A stretch of 64,000 bases of DNA from Streptomyces sp. NBC_00483 (lineage in GTDB: Bacteria > Actinomycetota > Actinomycetes > Streptomycetales > Streptomycetaceae). Made by a program: the position numbers and the translations under genes. Below are positions 57,877 through 64,000 of this stretch, in pieces; within the stretch, counting starts at the first letter, position 1; each line of letters begins with the position of its first letter. The stretch spans positions 3,038,001-3,102,000 of the forward strand of contig NZ_CP107880.1 in NCBI RefSeq assembly GCF_036013745.1, read 5' to 3'. The notes under the pieces are model-generated. The model did no database searches. It saw nothing but the letters and a program-made list of their open reading frames with translations, and was not told the DNA's origin.

Positions 57877-58572
57877 TCAGCGCGCGCTCAACCGGCCGCG
57901 GATGTCGTCGAAGTGTGAATGCACGGCGGCCTCCGCGGCCTCCGCGTCCCCGGCCCGCACGGCGTCGACGATCCGGCCGTGCATCCGGGCCAGCTCCGCG
58001 CCGTCCGCGTCCTCGGGGGCGCGCCCGATGTCCTGCGCCCGCGACTGGTGAAAGGCGCTCCAGAACGCGTCGAGCAACTCGCTGAGCAGCCGGTTCGCCA
58101 GCGGCCCGTACAGCGCGAGATGGAACTCCCGGTCGGTCGCGGCGTCGATCGCCCCTCCCCCGGCGACCTCTTCGTGCATCCGCCGTACGAGCCCGTCGAG
58201 CACATCGAGCTCCGGCTTGCCGAGCCGACCCACGAGGCTGCTCATCAGGCCCGCCTCCAACGCCTCCCGCATCTGCAGCAGTTCGAGCAGGCTGTCCTCG
58301 CCCCTGCGGTGCCCGACGACGGTGCGGAACGCGAGCCCGTCGATCAGCGGCTCCAGCGACATCGACCCGACGTACGTCCCGAAGCCGCGCCGGATCTCCA
58401 CGATGTGCTTGGCCTGCAGCGACTTCAGGGCCTCGCGCAGCGAGTTGCGGCTGACCGAGAACCGTTCCATCAGCTCGGTCTCGGTCGGCAGCGGATCGCC
58501 GGGGCCGAGACCGCCCTCGACGATGAATTCCTTGATCTTCTGCTGCGCGTCGTCCGCGACCAGCGCTCGCAT
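57877..58572 (-). CDS. FadR/GntR-family regulator of the aldolase-transporter unit
   Basis: A 231-residue regulator: winged helix-turn-helix (GDPLPTETELMERFSVSRNSLREALKSLQAKHIVEIRRGFGTYV) and a C-terminal FCD ligand domain (LLELLQMREALEAGLMSSLVG, FHLALYGPLANRLLSELLDAFW, MHGRIVDAVRAGDAEAAEAAVHSHF) with the His/Asp residues that usually bind a metal and an organic acid. It is divergent from the nanA-like gene, with a perfect palindrome in between that is its likely operator. Confidence 0.9.
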   Translation of the reverse strand: MRALVADDAQQKIKEFIVEGGLGPGDPLPTETELMERFSVSRNSLREALKSLQAKHIVEIRRGFGTYVGSMSLEPLIDGLAFRTVVGHRRGEDSLLELLQMREALEAGLMSSLVGRLGKPELDVLDGLVRRMHEEVAGGGAIDAATDREFHLALYGPLANRLLSELLDAFWSAFHQSRAQDIGRAPEDADGAELARMHGRIVDAVRAGDAEAAEAAVHSHFDDIRGRLSAR

Positions 58573-58622
58573 TCAGGCCCCTCCTGTGATCTTTCCCGTG
58601 CTCTGCCGGATTCTTCGAACCC

Positions 58623-58651
58623 TTGACAGTGTGCTCGACGGTGGAGCACTG
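58623..58651 (+). promoter_or_regulatory. Promoter of the nanA-like gene
   Basis: TTGACA at 58623-58628 is a perfect -35 box; CACTGT lies 18 bases downstream as a weak -10. The palindromic operator at 58661-58682 would overlap or follow the start of transcription. Confidence 0.5.
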
Positions 58652-58660
58652 TCACCTCCA

Positions 58661-58682
58661 GGACGTAGGACATCCTACGTCC
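58661..58682. promoter_or_regulatory. FadR-type operator
   Basis: GGACGTAGGA-CA-TCCTACGTCC is a perfect 22-base palindrome between the divergent regulator and aldolase genes, 41 bases before the aldolase start. It is the expected binding site of the FCD-domain regulator. Confidence 0.7.
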
Positions 58683-58722
58683 CATCTCCGTACACCATCA
58701 GTTAACCCTGGAGTCCACCGCC

Positions 58723-59670
58723 ATGACTCTCCGAGCCCCGCTCCCCGCTCCCTTCCGGGGCGTCGTTCCGCCGCTGGTCACCCCGCTCACCGCCGAGGGC
58801 GAGGTGGACGTCGCGTCGGTGCGGCGGCTCGCCGAGCACCTCATCGGCGCCGGGGTGCACGGCCTCTTCATGCTGGGCTCCAGCGGCGAGACGGCCTACC
58901 TCACGGACGCCCAGCGCCGCACCGCCCTGGAGGCCGCCGTCGACGCGGCAGGGGGCCGGGTCCCGGTCCTCGCCGGCGTCATCGAGACGACGACGGCCCG
59001 GGTCCTGGAGCGGGCCCAGGACGCCGTGAAGGCGGGCGCCGACGCGCTCGTGGCGACCGCGCCGTTCTACACGCGCACCCACCCGACCGAGATCGCGAAC
59101 CACTTCCGGCGGCTGCGCTCCGGCGCGGACCTGCCCCTGTTCGCGTACGACATCCCGGTCGCCGTGCACAGCAAGCTCGGCCACGACACGATCCTCGAAC
59201 TGGCCGCCGACGGCACCCTCGCGGGCCTCAAGGACTCCAGCGGCGACGAGGGCTCCCTGCGCCGCCTGCTCGCCCCGCTGCGCGCCGCGGCCCCCACGTT
59301 CTCGGTGTTCACGGGCGCCGAACTGACCGTGGACGGCGCCCTCCTCGCGGGCGTCGACGGCGTCGTCCCGGGCCTCGGCAACGTGGACGCGCACGGCTAT
59401 GTCCGGCTCTACGAAGCCGCCCTCGCCGGCGACTGGGACGCGGCCCGCACCGAGCAGAACCGGCTCGCCGCACTGTTCGCGATCACGGACGCCGGCGACC
59501 CGGCCGTCATGGGCGGCTCGTCCTCGGCACTCGGCGCGTTCAAGGCCGCCGTCCACCTCCAGGGCGTCATCGACTGCCCCGCCACGGCCGCGCCGCAGAT
59601 CCCGCTCGGCGAGGCCGAGTTCGCGTACGTCCGCCGCCACCTGGTCGAGGCCGGCCTGCTGCCCGCCTGA
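58723..59670 (+). CDS. DapA/NanA-superfamily aldolase
   Basis: A 315-residue class I aldolase. GSSGE (52-56) and the Schiff-base Lys170 (GLKDSSGD) plus Tyr142 (FAYDIP) are present. Compared with E. coli NanA, the sialate-contact residues appear changed (D191 to Glu, E192 to Leu, S208 to Gly by hand alignment), so N-acetylneuraminate lyase activity is not assured despite the NanT-like neighbour. Alternatives are 2-keto-3-deoxy-sugar-acid or 4-hydroxy-2-oxo-acid aldolases. It is followed 43 bases later by the transporter. Confidence 0.85.
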   Translation: MTLRAPLPAPFRGVVPPLVTPLTAEGEVDVASVRRLAEHLIGAGVHGLFMLGSSGETAYLTDAQRRTALEAAVDAAGGRVPVLAGVIETTTARVLERAQDAVKAGADALVATAPFYTRTHPTEIANHFRRLRSGADLPLFAYDIPVAVHSKLGHDTILELAADGTLAGLKDSSGDEGSLRRLLAPLRAAAPTFSVFTGAELTVDGALLAGVDGVVPGLGNVDAHGYVRLYEAALAGDWDAARTEQNRLAALFAITDAGDPAVMGGSSSALGAFKAAVHLQGVIDCPATAAPQIPLGEAEFAYVRRHLVEAGLLPA

Positions 59671-59713
59671 CCCTCCACCTCCCCGCCTCACCTGTCGCAC
59701 CCTGGATTCGACG

Positions 59714-61192
59714 ATGACTCCTGGCACCACCCCCGCGGCCGCCTCCGGCCGCTGGTACTCCGACATCGGCCCCGCCCGGTGGAAGTCCTTCTTCGCCGCC
59801 TGGATCGGCTACTTCCTCGACGGCTTCGACTTCGTCCTGATCACCCTCGTACTGACCGAGATCGGCGACGACTTCGGCCTGTCGTCGGTCGAGCAGGCGA
59901 GCCTGGTCTCCGGCGCGTTCATCACGCGCTGGCTGGGCGGCGCGGTCCTCGGCGCGCTCGGCGACCGCTTCGGCCGCAAGTCGGCGATGGTCGTCTCGAT
60001 CGTGCTCTATTCGTTCGGCACGTTCGCCTGCGGTTTCGCGTGGGACTACACGAGCCTGTTCACCGCGCGCCTGCTGATCGGCATGGGCATGGCGGGTGAG
60101 TACAGCGCGAGCGCCACGTACGTCCTGGAGAGCTGGCCCGCGAAGCTGCGCAACCGCGCGTCCGGCTTCCTGATCTCCGGCTTCTCGCTCGGCGGCGTCG
60201 TCGCGGCCGAGGTGTACGAGCTCGTGGTCCCGGGCCACGGGTGGCGCTGGCTGTTCTACATCGGGCTCTTCCCCGTGGCGATCGCGCTGTGGGTGCGGCG
60301 GGCGCTGCCCGAGGCGGAGGAGTGGCAGGAGCAGGTGGCGGACGCCGGTGAACGGCCCAACCCGTTCCGCCCGCTGTTCGCCACGCGCCGCCTCGCGACG
60401 GTCAACACGGTGCTGGTGGTCGTGGCGACGGGCGCCCTGTTCGCGGTGTTCACGCCGCTCGGCGGAGGCGCGGTGCCGCTGCTCTCCGTGGTGGCGGCGG
60501 CCTGTCTGCTGGCCTTCACGGTCCAGCTGGGCGGCCGCAAGCGCTGGCTGCTGTACGTGGCGCTGACGGTGACCGTGTTCTGCGCGTTCCTCTACAGCTG
60601 GCCGGTGCAGGCGCTGCTGCCGACGTACCTGAAGACCGAGCTGGGCTACTCCCCCTCCGAGGTCACCGACGCCCTCTTCTGGGCGGGCTTCGGCACGGCG
60701 GTCGGCTGCGTCGTGGCGGGCTTCATCGGCGACCGGTTCGGCACGCGGCGCGCGTACGCGGTGACGCTGATCGTCGGCCTCGCCTTCGTCTTCCCGGTGT
60801 TCGCGGTCCACGACAGCCCGGTGGGGCTCGGCATCCTGCTGTTCTGCATGCTCGCGTGCATGCAGGGCATCTCGGGCCTGCTCCCCAAGTACATCGCGGG
60901 CCACTTCCCGACCGAGACCCGCGCGGCGTCCCTCGGCTTCACGTACAACGTGGGAGCCCTCGGCGGCGCGGTCGCCCCAGTGCTCGGCGCACGGCTGGCC
61001 TCGGGCATGTCACTCGGCCAGTCCCTGGCGATCCTGACGTCCGCCCTCACGCTGCTGGTGATCGTCCTGATCGGCTTCAACATCCCGACCCGGCTCAGCC
61101 GCCTGGTGGACAAGGAGGGGCCGAGCGATTATCTGGCCGAGGAGGGATCAGCGGCGGAGCACGTCACCGTGCCTCCCGCGCGGCACGACTGA
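59714..61192 (+). CDS. MFS transporter, NanT-like (sialate:proton symporter type)
   Basis: A 492-residue major-facilitator protein. The N-terminal RWKSFFAAWIGYFLDGFDFVLITLVLTEI, GDRFGRKSAMV and GMGMAGEYSASATYVLESWPAKLRNRASGFLISGFSLG, and the C-terminal SWPVQALLPTYLKTELGYSP and GFTYNVGALGGAVAPVLGARL, closely resemble E. coli NanT, which has 14 TM helices and takes up sialic acid. Substrate in this genome may be sialate or another acidic sugar. No nanK, nanE or nagA homologue is near. Confidence 0.9.
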   Translation: MTPGTTPAAASGRWYSDIGPARWKSFFAAWIGYFLDGFDFVLITLVLTEIGDDFGLSSVEQASLVSGAFITRWLGGAVLGALGDRFGRKSAMVVSIVLYSFGTFACGFAWDYTSLFTARLLIGMGMAGEYSASATYVLESWPAKLRNRASGFLISGFSLGGVVAAEVYELVVPGHGWRWLFYIGLFPVAIALWVRRALPEAEEWQEQVADAGERPNPFRPLFATRRLATVNTVLVVVATGALFAVFTPLGGGAVPLLSVVAAACLLAFTVQLGGRKRWLLYVALTVTVFCAFLYSWPVQALLPTYLKTELGYSPSEVTDALFWAGFGTAVGCVVAGFIGDRFGTRRAYAVTLIVGLAFVFPVFAVHDSPVGLGILLFCMLACMQGISGLLPKYIAGHFPTETRAASLGFTYNVGALGGAVAPVLGARLASGMSLGQSLAILTSALTLLVIVLIGFNIPTRLSRLVDKEGPSDYLAEEGSAAEHVTVPPARHD

Positions 61193-61201
61193 CTCCGTGG
61201 G

Positions 61202-61885
61202 TTACGGGGCCGTGGGCGCGGCGGAGCCGTCACCCTGCGTCCCGTACGGCGTCGCGAAATACGGATCCGGGTCCCGCGGCCCGAACAACCCGGTCAGTCC
61301 GAGATGCACGACCAACGCGGCCAGCGGCCACGCAAGCAACGCGCCCTTGGCGTTCAACTCCAGGGGCGCATCGAACACCACCCCCTTGCCAACGGCCTTC
61401 GCATGCGCCGCAACGTTCTGCGCAGGCCCGAGCCAGACGCCGAACCGCCAGGCGAGCACGCCACCGAGCAGACTGCCCAGGGCCAACCCCACAACCAGGG
61501 GAACGCCCCCGCGCCTGCGCCACAGGAAGACAGCCGCACCGGTGACGACGCCGAACGCGAGCCCGAGCAGGGTGAACGTTCCGTCGATGCCGATGGCCTG
61601 CTCGCCCTCGGTGTCCTTGAGGTAGACCGCCGACGCGTCCGAGACCAGCGGGACCCGGGGCGCGAGCCACAGCCACAGCGCGCCGAGCGCGAGCCCCACC
61701 ACCGCGACGCCGACCGTCACGACGGCGGCCTCGCGCAGTTCGGCCCGGAGCCCGGGACCGTCCTCCTGGGGGTCCTGGGGCGCGGGCGGCAGATGTCCTG
61801 TCATGGGGTCGGGGGCCTGCCAGGGGTTGCTGTGCCCGTTGTTGTGCGGGGGCTGATGGGGTGGCGGTGTCAGCGGTGCGGTCAC
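61202..61885 (-). CDS. Four-TM membrane protein (DUF2567-like)
   Basis: A 227-residue protein with a Pro/Gln/His-rich N-terminal 50 residues and four hydrophobic segments (about 53-76, 105-122, 130-150, 185-205). LVSDASAVYLKDTEGEQAIGIDGTFTLLGLAFGVVTGA is the most conserved part. It lies downstream of the ABC exporter genes, separated by a perfect 46-base palindrome. Function unknown. Confidence 0.75.
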   Translation of the reverse strand: MTAPLTPPPHQPPHNNGHSNPWQAPDPMTGHLPPAPQDPQEDGPGLRAELREAAVVTVGVAVVGLALGALWLWLAPRVPLVSDASAVYLKDTEGEQAIGIDGTFTLLGLAFGVVTGAAVFLWRRRGGVPLVVGLALGSLLGGVLAWRFGVWLGPAQNVAAHAKAVGKGVVFDAPLELNAKGALLAWPLAALVVHLGLTGLFGPRDPDPYFATPYGTQGDGSAAPTAP

Positions 61886-61921
61886 CCTGCCATCGTGCCA
61901 GGCGTCGCTGTGCGGCGCGTC

Positions 61922-61967
61922 AGGGCCTGTCTGAAGTTCCCCCGCGGGGGAACTTCAGACAGGCCCT
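61922..61967. terminator. 46 bp perfect palindrome after the ABC permease
   Basis: Arms of 23 bases starting AGGGCCTGTCTGAAGTTCCC are exact complements with no loop. The right end touches a CTAG that includes the permease stop (61966-61968). It can terminate the exporter operon; the GGGCCTGTC end resembles the MITE end at 57616-57857, so it may be a relic of two abutting inverted repeats. Confidence 0.7.
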
Positions 61968-62796
61968 AGCGGACGGCGGCCCGACGGTAGGCCCACGTCG
62001 CCACGGCCAGCGAGGCGACGCCGACGACCGCGCAGACGCCCAGGTCGAGCAGGACCACGCCCCAGTCGGGGTGCGCGGCGAAGGTACGCGCGAACGCCTC
62101 GACCCCGTACGTCGACGGGAGCAGGTCCCGCGCCCACTGCACGAACTCCGGCATCCGGTCGGCCGGAAGCACGCCGAGCAGCAGCGCCGCGGACATGCCC
62201 AACTGGCCGAGCAGCGTGGCCAGTTCGGGCCGGGGCGCGAGCAGGCCGAGCGCGGCACCGAGGCCGGCGAGGGCGGCGCCCGCCAGCGGGATCACCGCGG
62301 CGAGCACCCACAGGTGGGCGAGCGGCAGCTGGAACATCAGACAGCCGACGACCGCGGTGACCACGGTCCCCGGCACGGTGAACGAGGCGTACGCCCCCGC
62401 GGCGCCGAGCACCACGGAAGCGGGCGGCACCGGCAGCGTCGCGTAGTGGTCGAGCCCCCCGGCCGCCCGCAGCTGCCCGAAGTACTGGGCGAGCAGGTTC
62501 AGCGCGACGAACGCGACGACGAGCACCGCGGAACCGGCCACCACGGCCTGCGCCTCACGGCCGCCTTGCTCGACGACGCCGCGCATCAGGATCATGATGC
62601 CGATGCTCTGGAACGTCGCCACGAACAGCAGCGGGATCCGGGCCACGCGGGCCCGGCTGAGCTGCGCCCGGTAGACGGCGGCGAGCGCGGGCAGGAAGCG
62701 GGCGCGGGGCGCGAGCGCCTCTTCGGCGGGGCCCGGCGCGGGCGCGGGGCGCGCGGGCGCGGAGGCGACCGCGGGAGCGGTGGGAACGACGCTCAT
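61966..62796 (-). CDS. ABC-2-type exporter permease
   Basis: A 276-residue membrane protein with a Pro/Ala-rich N-terminal tail (about 30 residues) and six TM segments. LSRARVARIPLLFVATFQSIGIMILMRGVVEQGG and LLGVLPADRMPEFVQWARDLLPSTYGVEAFARTFAAHP are typical ABC-2 regions. ATG 62796 overlaps the ATPase stop (ATGA). It forms the exporter with that ATPase; drug or lipid efflux is typical but not proven. Confidence 0.88.
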   Translation of the reverse strand: MSVVPTAPAVASAPARPAPAPGPAEEALAPRARFLPALAAVYRAQLSRARVARIPLLFVATFQSIGIMILMRGVVEQGGREAQAVVAGSAVLVVAFVALNLLAQYFGQLRAAGGLDHYATLPVPPASVVLGAAGAYASFTVPGTVVTAVVGCLMFQLPLAHLWVLAAVIPLAGAALAGLGAALGLLAPRPELATLLGQLGMSAALLLGVLPADRMPEFVQWARDLLPSTYGVEAFARTFAAHPDWGVVLLDLGVCAVVGVASLAVATWAYRRAAVR

Positions 62797-63824
62797 GCCT
62801 TCACCAGGCCCTTCACTCCGCTGCGGCTCCCGCCGAGCGCCAGGTACACGTCCTCCAGGCTCGGCGTCGCGAGCGTGAAGTCGTCCAGGAAGTCGAAGGC
62901 CGGGCCACCGGTGACGGCGGCGACGGCGGAGCGGGCCGCGTCCGGTTCGAGCCGCAGCGACCAGCGCCGCCCCGATTCCACGGCGTGTGGGCGCAGCCGC
63001 GCCACCTCGTCGAGCTCCATCGGAGCTTTCTCCCGCCACACGAGTTCCACGCGCACCTCGCCGGCGACACGTTCCTTGAGGCCCGCGGGGGTGTCGCAGG
63101 CGATGACGCGGCCCTGGTCGAGCACGGCCACCCGGTCGAGCACGGTCTCGGCCTCGATCACGTTGTGGGTGACGAGCAGTACGGTCGTGCCGCGCTCGGC
63201 CCGCCGCCGGTCGACGGCGCCCCAGACGGCGCGCCGGGCGACGGGGTCCATGCCGGTGGTCGGCTCGTCGAGCACGAGCAGCGGCCGCTCGCCGACGAGC
63301 GCGGACGCGAAACAGGCGAGCCGCCGCTGCCCGCCGGACAGCTTCTTGATCGGTCGCGAGGCGAGCGGGGTGAGACCCAGCTCGTCGAGTACGTCGTCGC
63401 GCGCGGCCCGGGCGTCCTTGAGCGGGAGCCCCCGCAGGCGCCCGGTGGTCTCGGCGGCCAGCGCGACGGTCAGCTCGTCCAGCGCGGTCGACTCCTGCCC
63501 GAGGTAGGCGAGGATCCGGGAGGCGCGCTCGGGGTGCCGCACGATGTCGTGGCCGAGGATCTCGACGCTTCCCGCGTCGGGGCGCATCAGCCCGGTCAGC
63601 TGCCGTACGAGGGTGGACTTACCGGCCCCGTTCGGCCCGAGGAGCCCGAAGATCTCCCCGCGCCGGATGTCGAGGTGTACGTCGTCCGTGGCCCGCAACT
63701 CCGGCGTACCGGGCACACCACGGCGCCCGCGCGAAGCCGGATACGTCTTCCGGAGCCCCCGCACCGCGCACACCACAGCACCCCCGTGACGCTGAGGGGC
63801 GACGGCATCGGTGCGCATACTCAC
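62793..63824 (-). CDS. ABC exporter ATP-binding protein
   Basis: A 343-residue ATPase of the DrrA/NatA type. Walker A GPNGAGKST (63-71), LGQE (Q-loop region), signature LSGGQRR, Walker B LLVLDEPTTGMDP and switch His THN are intact. The C-terminal 90 residues (VRVELVWREKAPMELDEVARL) form the accessory domain usual in this subgroup. ATG 63824 or 63818 may start it. Confidence 0.95.
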   Translation of the reverse strand: MSMRTDAVAPQRHGGAVVCAVRGLRKTYPASRGRRGVPGTPELRATDDVHLDIRRGEIFGLLGPNGAGKSTLVRQLTGLMRPDAGSVEILGHDIVRHPERASRILAYLGQESTALDELTVALAAETTGRLRGLPLKDARAARDDVLDELGLTPLASRPIKKLSGGQRRLACFASALVGERPLLVLDEPTTGMDPVARRAVWGAVDRRRAERGTTVLLVTHNVIEAETVLDRVAVLDQGRVIACDTPAGLKERVAGEVRVELVWREKAPMELDEVARLRPHAVESGRRWSLRLEPDAARSAVAAVTGGPAFDFLDDFTLATPSLEDVYLALGGSRSGVKGLVKA

Positions 63825-63948
63825 GAGGAAGGAGCCTACGGGGTCCGGCGTTCACGATTGCACGCGGGGCGGGACATTTCCCACGCCTGCCGTACACCCG
63901 GCTCCCCCACACCTACGCCACGGGGCTCCACCCCGCCAACCCGCCCGC

Positions 63949-64000
63949 CTACTCGGCCGCAGCCGCGTGTTCGGCCGTCCGGACGTCGATCTCCCGCCAG
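63949..64000 (-). CDS. Possible 3' end of a gene entering from the right edge
   Basis: The minus-strand frame WREIDVRTAEHAAAAE followed by TAG (63951-63949) is open to the window edge. The residues look like a normal protein C-terminus, but 16 residues are too few for a family call. The gap 63825-63948 upstream of the ABC ATPase holds no other gene, only a partial palindromic unit near 63918. Confidence 0.35.
   Translation of the reverse strand, partial: WREIDVRTAEHAAAAE

Noticed and set aside
58723..59670. Calling the aldolase nanA outright
   Set aside because: Active-site Lys and Tyr fit, but the residues that contact the sialate side chain differ from E. coli NanA in a hand alignment.

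Overview
The window is about 64 kb of very GC-rich chromosomal DNA from an actinomycete, almost certainly a Streptomyces. Supporting evidence: extreme third-position GC, many GTG/TTG starts, ATGA/GTGA-coupled operons, the scattered trp genes (trpE apart from trpC-trpM-trpB-trpA), the bifunctional priA in the his operon, a KstR2-type steroid cluster, the small membrane genes beside trpE, and dispersed Streptomyces-type palindromic repeats around CCGGGGC(A/G)GAGCCCCG.

Layout. 1-11763: steroid C/D-ring (HIP) catabolism (ipdB end, ipdC, an SDR, fadA6, kstR2, ipdF, an enoyl-CoA hydratase, ipdE1/ipdE2), with a second KstR2-like repressor and an interposed block of secreted phosphatase, DEAD-box helicase and cold-shock protein. 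11764-13147: repeat block and a GH46 chitosanase. 13275-19329: gltBD. 19669-20400: VIT/CCC1-family transporter. 20601-32171: a ten-gene, LacI-controlled operon encoding a carbohydrate-type ABC importer, four different ADP-ribosylglycohydrolase-family proteins, a class III CoA-transferase and a CitE-like lyase; its substrate is unknown and it is the most interesting system in the window. 32242-40648: lgt, a DsbA-like protein, trpA, trpB, trpM, trpC, three membrane proteins and trpE. 40727-47675: hisI, a TIGR03085 protein, a PucR regulator, a 1 kb gene-free repeat field, a truncated LAL-type regulator and a PET-hydrolase/cutinase-like secreted esterase. 47842-53205: hisD-hisC-hisB-(small membrane gene)-hisH-priA-hisF. 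53359-57619: conserved proteins of unknown or housekeeping role, ybaK and a tiny ribosomal protein bL37 gene whose stop codon touches a 234 bp MITE. 57877-61192: FadR-type regulator, DapA/NanA-family aldolase and NanT-like transporter. 61202-64000: a membrane protein, an ABC exporter pair and the possible end of a further gene.

How genes work together. The divergent ipdF-kstR2-fadA6-SDR and ECH-ipdE1-ipdE2 units share an intergenic KstR2-like operator. The LacI operon has a promoter with two 19-bp-spaced GTAAACGTTTAC-type operators directly downstream, and nearly every downstream junction overlaps by 1-4 bases, so import, glycoside hydrolysis and CoA-dependent carbon-chain cleavage are probably made together. 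GltBD, Trp and His genes provide core amino-acid biosynthesis; PriA is expected to serve both His and Trp pathways. Two repeat loci (11796-12168 and 43661-44026) are related to each other in inverted orientation, and related palindromic units have entered two of the glycohydrolase reading frames without breaking them.
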